Below are positions 7,848-15,716 of a DNA stretch of 64,000 nucleotides, piece after piece. Each line of letters begins with the position of its first letter. Position 1 is the first letter of the stretch. The notes below the pieces were generated by a model. That model made no database searches. It saw only the letters and a list, made by a program, of their open reading frames with translations, and was not told the origin of the DNA. Both the position numbers and the translations under genes were made by a program. The stretch comes from JAOUEA01 sp963762075 (GTDB lineage: Bacteria > Actinomycetota > UBA4738 > HRBIN12): the NCBI GenBank assembly GCA_963762075.1, contig CAVXJC010000006.1:124001-188000 (forward strand), read 5' to 3'.

Positions 7848-9158
7848 CTAGGATCCGGCCATTTCGACGTCCGCGACGGCCTCCTCGAGGATCTCGAGAG
7901 CGGCGCGCACCTGGTCGTTACGGAACACGAGCGGCGGCGAGATGCGGATGGCGTCGTCGCCGCACCCGAGCGCGAGCAGCCCTCGCCGGAACGACGCCTG
8001 CTCGACCGCAGCAGCCTGATCGTGATCGGCGAACGAGACACCGATCCACAGCGCACGGCCACGAACGTCGGTGATGATCGGGTGACGCGCCGCGATCTCG
8101 CGCAGGCCCGACAGGAAGAGCCCCCCCACCGCCGTCGCGTTCGCCATGAGACCCTCGTCGTCGATGACGTCGAGCGTCGCGAGGGCGGCCGCGCACGACA
8201 CGGGCGAGCCGCCATACGTGGAGCCGTGCGCGCCCGCTTCCCAGGTCATGACGTCGTCGCGGGCGATCATGGCGCCCAACGGCAAGCCGCTCGCGATCCC
8301 CTTGCCGACGGTGATGATGTCGGGCGCGATGCCCTCCTGCTCGATCGCCCACATGGTGCCACTGCGGCCCATGCCCGACTGCACCTCGTCACAGACGAGC
8401 ATGATGCCATGACGGTCGCAGAGCTCGCGAAGGGAGCGGAACCAGCCTTCGGGCGGAAGCACGTACCCGCCCTCGCCGAGCAGGGACTCGACCACGATGG
8501 CAGCGACCTCATCCGGGGTCACGACGCGCTTGAACAACACCTGTTCGATGTAGTCGAAGTCGCCGTAGAACGAGTGGTGGACGCTCGGCATCATCGGGCC
8601 GAAGCCTTGGCGGTATCTGGCCTTCGATGCTGTGAGCGTGACCGAGCCCATCGATCGCCCGTGGAACGACTGATAGAAACCGATCAAGTATTGCCTGCCC
8701 GTTGAATACCGCGCCAGCTTGATCGCCGCTTCTACGGCCTCGGTTCCCGAGTTCGACAGGAACACCCTCGCGGGTGCGCCGTCGAACGGCGCGATCGTGG
8801 CGAGCCTCTCGGCCACGTCGGAGTAGATCGGCAGGTAGAAGTCGCTCGCCGAGTAGTGCAGGAGCTCGGCGGCCTGCCGCTGGATCGCTTCGACCACCCG
8901 CGGGTGACAGTGGCCGGTCGAGGTCACTGCGATGCCAGCGTTGATGTCGAGGAAGACGTTGCCGTCGACATCCTCGACGATCGAACCTGCGCCACGGCGG
9001 GGGACGAACCGATACGCGCGCGGGAGCGACGGCGACGTCACCTTCTCGTCGCGAGCGATGCGCGCGAGCGACTCGGGCCCGGGGATGTCGGTGATGAGCT
9101 TCGGACCGCTGTGCGCGGCCAACGCATCGAAGCTGAGGTCGTGTTCGGTTGTCGTCAC
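7848..9158 (-). CDS. Class III aminotransferase, GABA/ornithine type
   Basis: This 436-residue PLP enzyme resembles 4-aminobutyrate and N-acetylornithine aminotransferases. It has SNSGTEAVEAAIKLARYSTG for the cofactor phosphate, LVCDEVQSGMGRSG for the pyridine-binding Asp, and ITVGKGIASGLPLGA for the catalytic Lys. The GTG start at 9158 overlaps the stop of the aldehyde dehydrogenase. A transaminase coupled to an aldehyde dehydrogenase is the standard way to turn an omega-amine (GABA, ornithine, 5-aminovalerate, putrescine-derived) into a carboxylic acid. That acid could then be activated by the CoA-transferase encoded just downstream. This pathway reading is inference. Confidence 0.9.
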   Translation of the reverse strand: MTTTEHDLSFDALAAHSGPKLITDIPGPESLARIARDEKVTSPSLPRAYRFVPRRGAGSIVEDVDGNVFLDINAGIAVTSTGHCHPRVVEAIQRQAAELLHYSASDFYLPIYSDVAERLATIAPFDGAPARVFLSNSGTEAVEAAIKLARYSTGRQYLIGFYQSFHGRSMGSVTLTASKARYRQGFGPMMPSVHHSFYGDFDYIEQVLFKRVVTPDEVAAIVVESLLGEGGYVLPPEGWFRSLRELCDRHGIMLVCDEVQSGMGRSGTMWAIEQEGIAPDIITVGKGIASGLPLGAMIARDDVMTWEAGAHGSTYGGSPVSCAAALATLDVIDDEGLMANATAVGGLFLSGLREIAARHPIITDVRGRALWIGVSFADHDQAAAVEQASFRRGLLALGCGDDAIRISPPLVFRNDQVRAALEILEEAVADVEMAGS

Positions 9159-10720
9159 TCCTCGATCACCGTCCGCGACTGCTCGCGAAGGTACTGCAGC
9201 ACGTAATACGGGCCGCCGCCGGCCTTGCCGGTCGTGCCGGATCCTTTCCAACCGCCGAAGGGTTGCACGCCCGGCCACGCGCCCGTCGTCGACCCGGCGC
9301 GCCGGTTCACGTAGACCACACCCGCCTGGATGCGGTCGAGCCACTCGTCGATCTCCGCTCGGTCCTCGCTGAACAGTCCCGCGGTGAGGCCGTACTCGGT
9401 GTCGTTGGCCTTGTCGATCGCCTCGTCGAGCTCGTCGAACGGCGCAACCGCCACGAACGGCACGAACAGCTCTTTCTTCCAGATCCAGCTGTCCTCGGGC
9501 ACCTCGACGACGGTGGGCTCGACGAACAATCCGCGACCGAAGTCACCCTCGGTGATGCGCTGACCGCCCGTGATGACGGTGCCGTTCTTACGAGCTTCCT
9601 CCGACGCCTCCTCGTAGGTCTCCATCGCCGGCTCGTTGATGATCGGGCCCATGTACACGTCTCGCTCGATCGGGTTGCCGACCTTGATCGCCTCCGCCTT
9701 GGTCTTGAGCTGCGATACGAAGTCGTCGTAGACCTCGCGCTCGATGTACACGCGCGAGTTCGCCGAGCACTTCTGGCCGCCGAAGCCGAAGGCGCTGCGC
9801 ATCACGCCGTCGGTGGCCTTGTCGAGGTCGGCGGTCTTGGTAACGATGGTCGGGTTCTTCCCTCCCATCTCGCAGATCACCGGCTTCGGCACATCGGTCA
9901 CGAAATGCTTGTAGATGTCCATCCCCACCGGGTAGGAACCAGTGAAGGTGACGCCGCTCACGTCGGGGTGATGCCACAGGTGGTCACCGGCGACGACGCC
10001 GCGCCCGGTCACCAGGTGGAAGGCTCCCGGCGGCACCCCGCCGTCGCGGTAGCACTCGTAGAGCTTGTAGCCGAGCAATGCGCCCTGGTTCGACGGCTTG
10101 AGCACCACCGCGTTGCCGGCGACGAGCGCCCCGCTCGATGGGCCGCCCGACAACGCCATCGGGAAGTTGAACGGGCTGATCACGGCCCAGACACCGTGGG
10201 GTCGCAGCACGTCGTAGTAGTCACCTGCAGCGCCGAGACCGCTCATCGGCACCCGGAAGCCGTCGTGCTTTTCCATCTCGTCGCAGTTCCAGCGGATGAG
10301 CTCCGCAGTCTCCTGCACGTCGCCGAGCGCCTCGAGCCGGCTCTTCCCCACCTCGAACGCCATGAGCGCTGCGAGGTCGAAGACCCGGTCTTCCATGATG
10401 TCGGCCACGTTGCGAAGGATGCGGACCCGCTCCTGCCAGCCCATGCGGTCCCATTCGAGCTGGAACCCCTTCGCGGAGGCCACCGCGTCATCGACGTCCT
10501 GGGTCGTCGCCTGCGAGAACTTCCCGATGATGATGTCCGAGTCGATCGGCGAAGGTTCCTCGTACTTCTCCTCGCGCCAGCGTTCCTCTCCATTGACGAC
10601 GACCGGATACTCCTTGCCGAGCTCGGCACGGGCTCGTTCGGCGGCCGCATCGTACGCAGCCTGCAGCTCCTCGTTGTCGGCCGACATGGTCGCGTACGTG
10701 ATCCGGAACTTCTCAGCCAT
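9155..10720 (-). CDS. Aldehyde dehydrogenase, glutamate-semialdehyde (P5C) dehydrogenase type
   Basis: This NAD(P)-dependent aldehyde dehydrogenase of 521 residues is close to the RocA/PruA branch that oxidises glutamate 5-semialdehyde to glutamate. The catalytic Cys is in FGFGGQKCSANSR and the general-base Glu in VICEMGGKNPTIV. A C-terminal VVYVNRRAGSTTGAWPG, followed by QPFGGWKGSGTTGKAGGG, is typical of that branch. The start is the ATG at 10720, preceded by a strong GAGGGAGG ribosome site about 5 bases upstream. It is the first gene of the eight-gene minus-strand operon ending with pyk, and it diverges from a hydrolase-cyclase gene across 125 bases that must hold the operon promoter. Confidence 0.88.
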   Translation of the reverse strand: MAEKFRITYATMSADNEELQAAYDAAAERARAELGKEYPVVVNGEERWREEKYEEPSPIDSDIIIGKFSQATTQDVDDAVASAKGFQLEWDRMGWQERVRILRNVADIMEDRVFDLAALMAFEVGKSRLEALGDVQETAELIRWNCDEMEKHDGFRVPMSGLGAAGDYYDVLRPHGVWAVISPFNFPMALSGGPSSGALVAGNAVVLKPSNQGALLGYKLYECYRDGGVPPGAFHLVTGRGVVAGDHLWHHPDVSGVTFTGSYPVGMDIYKHFVTDVPKPVICEMGGKNPTIVTKTADLDKATDGVMRSAFGFGGQKCSANSRVYIEREVYDDFVSQLKTKAEAIKVGNPIERDVYMGPIINEPAMETYEEASEEARKNGTVITGGQRITEGDFGRGLFVEPTVVEVPEDSWIWKKELFVPFVAVAPFDELDEAIDKANDTEYGLTAGLFSEDRAEIDEWLDRIQAGVVYVNRRAGSTTGAWPGVQPFGGWKGSGTTGKAGGGPYYVLQYLREQSRTVIEE

Positions 10721-10845
10721 CGGGAACCCTCCCTCGTCGATCGTGCGTGGCAATGCGGAACGGTGGATCGGCGCAAGAGCGCCATGCTAGCCGAGCACCC
10801 CGAGGCCCGCCCATCCGCGGGTCAGTGTCGAAGGTTGATGGCAGG

Positions 10846-12147
10846 ATGCTCTCCGTGGACATCCCGGACGCTCGCTACGCTCGCGCGGGCGGCGTCGCGA
10901 TCGCGTACCAGTCGGTCGGCGACGGCCCTCCCCTCATCTACGCTCCGCATCTGTGCACGATCGAGGCGCTCTGGAGGGCGCCTCACTGCCGGCGATTCCT
11001 CGACCGGCTCGCGGAGCGGCTTCAGCTGATCGTCTACAACCCTCGCGGGACGGGTCTGTCGGACCGTCCACGCACCGTGACGCTCGAATCGAGGATGGAC
11101 GACATCACCGCGGTCATGGAGGCGACCGGCCTCGACCGGGCGTCGCTGTTCGGGGTGGCCGAGAGTGCCAACGTCTGCGCGTTGTTCGCATCGACCTATC
11201 CGGAACGATGCCGGAACCTCATCCTGCACTGGCCCTACGCGGCGCTGGAGGAAGACGAGGAGACGAAGAGCTCCTGGGTTCGAGAGGCCCGAGAACATTG
11301 GGGGGAACGAAGCTGGATGGAGGAGTTCGGACGCGAGATCAACCCCCTGTACGGTCGCGATCCCGAGTTGATGGACTGGTTCGTCTGGATGCAGCGCGCA
11401 GCCGCGAGCCCAGGCGCCGCTGCGGAGTTCACCCGCATGCAGATCGACACCGACATCGGTGACGTGCTCCCGACGATCAGGGTGCCTACGGTGGTCGTCT
11501 ACCCGTCGGGCACGGCCGACGCAGCTCGTGACGTCGCCGCCCGGATCCCGAACGCCACGGCTGTTTCGACACCCGGCGACAGTGTCGACCCGTACACCGA
11601 CGGCGACCAGCTCTCCGACCTGCTGATCAGGGTGGTGCAGGACGCACCGCTGCCGCAGCTGTCCGATTCCGTTCTCGCGACGCTCTTGTTCACCGATCTC
11701 ACCGATTCGACGTCGATGGCAGCGACGATGGGCGATCGTGCTTGGAAGGACTTGCTCGGCCAGCACCATGAGGACGTCCGTCGAGCTCTGACCCGTTATC
11801 GCGGCACAGAGGTCGACACCGCCGGAGACGGCTTCTTCTGTCGCTTCGACGGACCGGCACGGGCGATCGAGTGCGCGATGACGATCGTCGCGGAGGGAGC
11901 TGCTCGCGGGCTGCGGGTCCGCGCCGGTCTGCACACCGGAGAATGCGAGCTGCTGGGACCGAAGCCCGCTGGGATCGCGGTCGTGATCGGCGCGAGGGTG
12001 ATGAGCCACGCCGAGCCCGGTGAGGTGATCGTGTCGAGGACCGTGACCGACCTGGTCGCCGGTTCCGGCAACACCTTCCTGCCTCGAGGCGAGCACATCC
12101 TGAAGGGCGTGCCCGGCACATGGGCTCTCTTCGCGGTCGAACGGTAG
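10846..12147 (+). CDS. Alpha/beta-hydrolase-fold protein fused to a class III nucleotide cyclase domain
   Basis: The 433-residue protein has an N-terminal alpha/beta-hydrolase fold (about 1-265) and a C-terminal class III cyclase homology domain (about 277-430), an architecture common in actinobacteria. At the nucleophile elbow the family pattern GxSxG reads GVAES (103-107), so the catalytic Ser is Ala, and no clear catalytic His is left. The cyclase keeps two metal-binding Asp (LLFTD, D284; AGDG, D328). The residue that is Lys in adenylyl cyclases is Asp here (EVDTAGDG, D324), and the partner Asp region reads AGIAVVIGAR. It may be a sensor with a dead hydrolase and a cyclase of uncertain specificity. 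The ATG at 10846 is preferred; the frame is open further upstream. A paralogue lies at 31.3 kb. Confidence 0.85.
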   Translation: MLSVDIPDARYARAGGVAIAYQSVGDGPPLIYAPHLCTIEALWRAPHCRRFLDRLAERLQLIVYNPRGTGLSDRPRTVTLESRMDDITAVMEATGLDRASLFGVAESANVCALFASTYPERCRNLILHWPYAALEEDEETKSSWVREAREHWGERSWMEEFGREINPLYGRDPELMDWFVWMQRAAASPGAAAEFTRMQIDTDIGDVLPTIRVPTVVVYPSGTADAARDVAARIPNATAVSTPGDSVDPYTDGDQLSDLLIRVVQDAPLPQLSDSVLATLLFTDLTDSTSMAATMGDRAWKDLLGQHHEDVRRALTRYRGTEVDTAGDGFFCRFDGPARAIECAMTIVAEGAARGLRVRAGLHTGECELLGPKPAGIAVVIGARVMSHAEPGEVIVSRTVTDLVAGSGNTFLPRGEHILKGVPGTWALFAVER

Positions 12148-12268
12148 TCGATGCGAGCACGACACGCCGATCAGGACGAACTCGAGCACGAGCGCTCCCT
12201 TCTGATCGGTTCACCGCACCCCGAATCCCGGAAATCGCGACTCAGTGGGCGTATGCTTCGGCTCCCTG

Positions 12269-13057
12269 ATGAGGCTCGTGACCTACGACCGGGGGGGGCA
12301 CCGGCGACTGGGAGCGATCCTCGAGGACGAGGTGGTCGACCTTCCCGACGCCGTCGGGCATCCGGCCTTCCCCGCCACCCTCGAGGATCTGGTCTCGAGC
12401 AGCCGAGGCAGCATCATGGATGCCGCCCGTGCCGCCCTGGAGCGCGACGACGCGTGGAACTGGCGCGTACCGAAGCCGCGCATCCTGACCCCGCTGTTTC
12501 CGCATTCCCTGCTCTCGCCCCGAGCGATGGACGTCGAGCGGCGCATCATCGGACCCGAGCAGACGGTTCCGTGGCCCGACGGCGCCGCCTGGCTCGACTA
12601 CGAGCCGTTGGTGGCCGCGATCGTCGCGAACGAAGCGTCGAGGGTGAGCGCCGATGAGATCCGCGCCGACGTCTTCGGCTACACGCTCGTGAACGACTGG
12701 CGAGCCAGGGCCGCCGACGGGGCTCCGGTCGCCTCGGCCGAAGGGGTACCGATCTCGATCGGGCCATGCGTCGTGACCGCCGACGACATCGACCCGCAGA
12801 CGATGTTCGTGAAGGTGAAGGTCGACGAGCACGAGATGCTCAAGGGAAACCTGAACGGGGCTGCATCGTCCCTGTTCGAGCTGATCGCCTCGGTGTCGCA
12901 ACACGCGGTGATCGAACGGGGCGACGCGTTCGGGCTGGGGCCGTTCCCCGCGGTCGACGATGACGCCGACCCCTCGCGCCGCCTCTGGCCCGGAGCCCTG
13001 GTGGAGCTCGCCGCAGAAGGCATCGGCACGCTCCGCAACCGCCTCGCCGAACGCTGA
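12269..13057 (+). CDS. Fumarylacetoacetate-hydrolase family protein
   Basis: This 262-residue protein belongs to the FAH/YcgM superfamily, whose members hydrolyse or decarboxylate oxo-acids at a divalent metal. The domain order is conserved: a small N-terminal sheet (MRLVTYDRGGHRRLGAI), then the main barrel with DVFGYTLVNDWRARA and a C-terminal PGALVELAAEGIGTLRN. The metal-site pattern is incomplete. The usual ExE reads DYEPL, so the first Glu (about E112) is present but the second position is Leu. The ND Asp (about D143) is kept, while the SARD that normally follows has become WRARA. It may therefore be an inactive or altered member. The start at 12269 is an ATG followed by the typical family N-terminus. 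Confidence 0.85.
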   Translation: MRLVTYDRGGHRRLGAILEDEVVDLPDAVGHPAFPATLEDLVSSSRGSIMDAARAALERDDAWNWRVPKPRILTPLFPHSLLSPRAMDVERRIIGPEQTVPWPDGAAWLDYEPLVAAIVANEASRVSADEIRADVFGYTLVNDWRARAADGAPVASAEGVPISIGPCVVTADDIDPQTMFVKVKVDEHEMLKGNLNGAASSLFELIASVSQHAVIERGDAFGLGPFPAVDDDADPSRRLWPGALVELAAEGIGTLRNRLAER

Positions 13058-13084
13058 ACCTGAGCGGCCGGCGGTCGTCGCTCG

Positions 13085-13603
13085 CTACGTCGCGACGATT
13101 CTTGCCCCGACCACGTCACCGCGGTCGGGCGTGTAGGCGCCGACTCCGCAGAACGCCTCGTCGCCCGCGCTGCTCGGCGCGGTGTCGACCGTGAGCCGCA
13201 TGCGCACCACATCGCCGACGTCGACCTGCCGATAGTCGTAACCGCTTCCCGTCACGTCGAGCGTCACGACCGTGCCGTCGGGAAGCCTGTATGTCACCGC
13301 GAACCCCGGCGCCCCTGCGCAGCCGAGGAACCTCACCGAACTTCGGCCGGAGCCGGTCCGCTTCGCGGAGATCGTGAACGTGACCTTGCGCCCGGCCTCG
13401 ATGCGCCGGGTGAGCGTCTGGCCGTCGCCGTCGGGGCTGTGCACGCCTGCCCCGATCGGGCCCTTTCGCCCCGAGACGATCCACGAGTCGATGCCGGCCG
13501 TGCCCGGACCCGCCGGGAGTACCGCCCGAGAGGCGATGGGCAGCAGGCCGATCACGATCAGAGCGAGGCCGAGCGCGGCGAACAACCTGCGGCAAGATTC
13601 CAT
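13085..13603 (-). CDS. Putative exported protein of unknown function
   Basis: The frame encodes about 172 residues. It begins MESCRRLFAALGLALIVIG, a basic start followed by a hydrophobic segment that fits a signal peptide or one membrane anchor. The rest looks extracytoplasmic and beta-rich (KVTFTISAKRTGSGRSSVRF, then FAVTYRLPDGTVVTLDVTG) and contains two Cys that could pair. The frame continues upstream to 13663, but the added sequence lacks character and the ATG at 13603 places the signal correctly. No family was recognised. It is the last gene of the minus-strand block that includes proC, and it converges with the FAH gene. Confidence 0.6.
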   Translation of the reverse strand: MESCRRLFAALGLALIVIGLLPIASRAVLPAGPGTAGIDSWIVSGRKGPIGAGVHSPDGDGQTLTRRIEAGRKVTFTISAKRTGSGRSSVRFLGCAGAPGFAVTYRLPDGTVVTLDVTGSGYDYRQVDVGDVVRMRLTVDTAPSSAGDEAFCGVGAYTPDRGDVVGARIVAT

Positions 13604-13669
13604 CCAAGGTGGAATCGGCATCGCCGGGCAAACGCTTGAGCCGCCGGCGATGCCATCGGTCACCCTTTG

Positions 13670-13792
13670 CTACTTCTTCTTCGCCGCCTTCCGCACCTTG
13701 CCCGCCTCGACGGCCTTCCGCGCGTCGCGGGCCTTCTTCTCCCTCTGGCGGTCCTTCGCCGAGCGCACCTTCGCGAGGTCTCCTCTGCCCAT
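13670..13792 (-). CDS. Small highly basic protein downstream of proC
   Basis: A 40-residue frame starts MGRGDLAKVRSAKDRQREKK and ends KVRKAAKKK. The ATG has a GGAG ribosome site at good spacing, and the gene lies 13 bases after the proC stop on the same strand, so it is probably cotranscribed. The content (about 40 percent Lys plus Arg, no hydrophobic core) suggests a nucleic-acid or ribosome-associated peptide. In many actinobacteria a different small ribosomal-type protein (COX24-like) is encoded near proC, but this sequence is not that protein. Its MGRGD start only superficially recalls bacterial THX. The function is unknown. Confidence 0.55.
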   Translation of the reverse strand: MGRGDLAKVRSAKDRQREKKARDARKAVEAGKVRKAAKKK

Positions 13793-13805
13793 GGGCTCCA
13801 GCTCC

Positions 13806-14642
13806 TCAGTCGTCTTCGTCGCCGCCCTGCGCCAGCTCGAGCGAGCGTTGGCGCGCGGCGTCGATCGCGTTCAGGAATGCAGCGCGCACGCCGGCTTCCT
13901 CGAGATGGCGGATGGCGGCGATCGTGGTGCCGCCGGGAGAGGTCACCATCTCGCGGAGCTCCACCGGGTGCGTGCCGGTGTCACGGAGCATCTTGGCCGA
14001 GCCGAGCATCGTCTGGATGATCAGCTCGGTCGCGACGTCGCGCGACAGCCCCAGCAGGATACAGGCCTCGATCATCGCCTCGGCCAGCAGGAAGAAGTAG
14101 GCGGGCCCGCTTCCCGACGTCGCGGTGACGGCGTCGAGATGCTGCTCCGGCAGCCGCAGCACCTTGCCAACGGTGCCGAGCAGCTCCTCGGCGATGGCGA
14201 GGTGCTCCTCCCCCGCCGACCGCCCGGCCGAGATCACCGACATCGCCTCGTCGACCATGACCGGTACGTTCGACATGACGCGCACGACCGGCACGTCGTC
14301 GGGAAGCTGCTTCTCGACGAACGACGTTCGGACACCGGCAGCGAAGCTGATCACCCGGTCACGGGGCCGCACGTGCTCGCGGATCTCGTGCAACAGCGCC
14401 TCGATGTCTTGCGGCTTCGTCATCAACACCAGCACGTCGGCCCATCGGACCGCCTCAGCGTTGTCGAGGGTGGCCGCGATGCCGTACTTCCCGGCGAGCT
14501 CTTGCGCCCGCTCCTCGCGCCGGTTCGTGACCATGATCTCGTCGGCCGTGCGCCCACCCGAACGGATCAGGCCCGAGATGAGCGCTTCGGCCATCTTCCC
14601 GCCACCGAGGAATGCGACCCTGCGCGCACCGTCATCGCTCAT
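13806..14642 (-). CDS. proC: Pyrroline-5-carboxylate reductase
   Basis: ProC reduces 1-pyrroline-5-carboxylate to proline with NAD(P)H, the last step of proline synthesis. The 278-residue product has the Rossmann GGGKMAEALISGL motif near the N-terminus, TATSGSGPAYFFLLAEAMIE in the middle, and the family signature around SPGGTTIAAIRHLEEAGVR at the C-terminus. The ATG at 14642 (MSDDGARRVAFLGG) is preferred to the codons just upstream. It lies 24 bases after the TetR-family gene. Because the same window carries a P5C-dehydrogenase-like enzyme, both proline synthesis and glutamate-semialdehyde oxidation are represented. Confidence 0.95.
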   Translation of the reverse strand: MSDDGARRVAFLGGGKMAEALISGLIRSGGRTADEIMVTNRREERAQELAGKYGIAATLDNAEAVRWADVLVLMTKPQDIEALLHEIREHVRPRDRVISFAAGVRTSFVEKQLPDDVPVVRVMSNVPVMVDEAMSVISAGRSAGEEHLAIAEELLGTVGKVLRLPEQHLDAVTATSGSGPAYFFLLAEAMIEACILLGLSRDVATELIIQTMLGSAKMLRDTGTHPVELREMVTSPGGTTIAAIRHLEEAGVRAAFLNAIDAARQRSLELAQGGDEDD

Positions 14643-14666
14643 GGCGCACAACCTATCGCACGGACC

Positions 14667-15326
14667 TCAGGCCTCGTCGGCGCCGGATTCGATGCCGTGA
14701 CGCAGGATCTCGACGAATTCCTTGATGCGCATCTCGCGACGTTCCGGCCGTCGATGGATGAGCCCGGGGTCGAGATCTGCCGAGACCAACGCCTCCTGGA
14801 AACGCTCGGCGACCCAATCGAGCATCGAGGCGAGCATCTCCGGATCGACGTCATCACGCACCTCTCCGCTTCGCACCCCGAACTCCACGAACTCGAGCGT
14901 GCCGTAGGGATCTTCGCTCCGCATGAACCGGTCGATCGGGAGTCGCACACCCAAGCCCGCGTCGTACCGGCCGATGACCGCGAGCCGGTTGGGCACGGGG
15001 TCGCGATCGACGAAATCCTCGGTGTGCTCGAGCCACCAGTCGAGGATCGCCCAGAATCCCTCGGAGGTGATCTCCTGGGGAGCGTCGAGCCACGCCGGCA
15101 ACATCGACACAGCTCGTTGGTACGCCGCGAGGAAGAGCCCGTCCTTCGACCCGAAGTCCAAGAAGACCGTGCCCTTGGCGACACCGACGTCCATCGCGAT
15201 GTCCTCGACCTTGCCGCCCCGGTACCCGTGCTCGGCGAAGTGCCGCATGGCCGCGTCGATGATGCGATCGCGCCGCTCGGCTGCGTCACCCCGCTTCGCC
15301 ATGCCCTCGTTGCCATCTGAGCTCAT
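14667..15326 (-). CDS. TetR-family transcriptional regulator
   Basis: This 219-residue repressor has an N-terminal TetR helix-turn-helix: RRDRIIDAAMRHFAEHGYRG, then VEDIAMDVGVAKGTVFLDFG, where YFxFxSK has become VFLDFGSKDGLF. The C-terminal ligand domain is helical and not similar to a regulator of known effector. The start is set at the ATG at 15326 (MSSDGNEGMAKRG); an ATG at 15302 is also possible. A structured RNA gene with a terminator-like hairpin ends about 35 bases upstream, so tetR may depend on read-through or on a weak promoter behind that hairpin. The target genes are unknown; proC follows within 24 bases. Confidence 0.88.
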   Translation of the reverse strand: MSSDGNEGMAKRGDAAERRDRIIDAAMRHFAEHGYRGGKVEDIAMDVGVAKGTVFLDFGSKDGLFLAAYQRAVSMLPAWLDAPQEITSEGFWAILDWWLEHTEDFVDRDPVPNRLAVIGRYDAGLGVRLPIDRFMRSEDPYGTLEFVEFGVRSGEVRDDVDPEMLASMLDWVAERFQEALVSADLDPGLIHRRPERREMRIKEFVEILRHGIESGADEA

Positions 15327-15359
15327 GGCCCGAACCGTAGCGTGTTCCAGACGAGCGGG

Positions 15360-15389
15360 AAGCAAAGAGCCCGAGAGACCTTCGGGCTC
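15360..15389 (-). terminator. Terminator-like hairpin ending the structured ncRNA
   Basis: On the minus strand GAGCCCGA (15389-15382) and TCGGGCTC (15374-15367) form a perfect 8-bp stem with a 7-base loop, followed by TTTGCTT. The 3' arm, extended to CTCTCGGGCTC (15377-15367), is also the perfect 11-bp complement of GAGCCCGAGAG at 15432-15422, so an alternative longer stem can form. The short interrupted T run is typical of GC-rich actinobacterial terminators. It lies between the ncRNA and the tetR start. Confidence 0.6.
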
Positions 15390-15709
15390 GCCGAGAGCCG
15401 AAGCTCCCAGCCTCCCTCAGCCTCTCGGGCTCAGGTGCTCCAAGCAACCTGGGCGCTCGTCACGGCGATGATCGGAGCATTCCCTGCGACCCGTCCGAAG
15501 ACGTGTCGCCGGGGGCCGAACCGGCTTCGACCTTTCGGCGTTGGCCAGGTCCGGGAGGCGCCGCTTCCGGCCTCGCAGCCTTCGTCGGTGCCCCGGAGTT
15601 CCGCGTCTGGCCTTGCGGCCTTCGTCGGTTCTCCCGGCTCCGGGCCTCCTTGCGGCTGCTCCGGAACCTCGCCCGATCTCCTCGCGTCGATGCTTCGACT
15701 GCTTGGAGC
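15361..15709 (-). ncRNA. Candidate novel structured small RNA gene (about 350 nt)
   Basis: The 547-base gap between mshA and tetR has no convincing protein frame but is full of RNA structure on the minus strand. A 10-bp perfect closing stem joins 15709-15700 (GCTCCAAGCA) to 15446-15437. Nested inside are stems 15678-15673/15475-15470 (GATCGG) and 15669-15661/15554-15547 (AGGTTCCGG with one bulge). Local hairpins carry canonical tetraloops: CGTC-TTCG-GACG (15503-15492), GGGAGC-TTCG-GCTCTC (15408-15393), GGCC-GCAA-GGCC and GGCT-GCGA-GGCC. A TTGACC-18-TATGGT promoter places the expected 5' end within a few bases of the closing stem, and a terminator-like hairpin ends the unit. I find none of the RNase P, tmRNA or SRP signature sequences. 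A 6S/Ms1-like RNA is possible from the closed-end shape but not demonstrated. Confidence 0.6.
15554..15635 (-). repeat. Two tandem 41-bp hairpin repeats inside the ncRNA
   Basis: Positions 15635-15595 and 15594-15554, read on the minus strand, are two abutting 41-bp units sharing ACCGACGAAGGC and AGGCC. Each has a small outer stem (GGAG with CTCC; GGGGC with GCCTC) and an inner GGCC/GGCC or GGCT/GGCC stem capped by a GNRA loop (GCAA in one unit, GCGA in the other). The differences between units keep the pairing and the loop type, as expected for selection on RNA structure rather than on sequence. Confidence 0.6.
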
Positions 15710-15716
15710 GAGGCGA

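Noticed and set aside
13670..13792. Assigning the small basic protein after proC as ribosomal protein bTHX or bS22/COX24-like.
   Set aside because: Only the first few residues (MGRGD) resemble bTHX, and the rest lacks the conserved pattern of either family.
15361..15709. Identity of the structured RNA as RNase P RNA, tmRNA or SRP RNA.
   Set aside because: No GAGGAAAGTCC or ACAGAAA core elements (RNase P), no tRNA-like T arm or encoded CCA end (tmRNA), and no paired SRP tetraloop motif were found.
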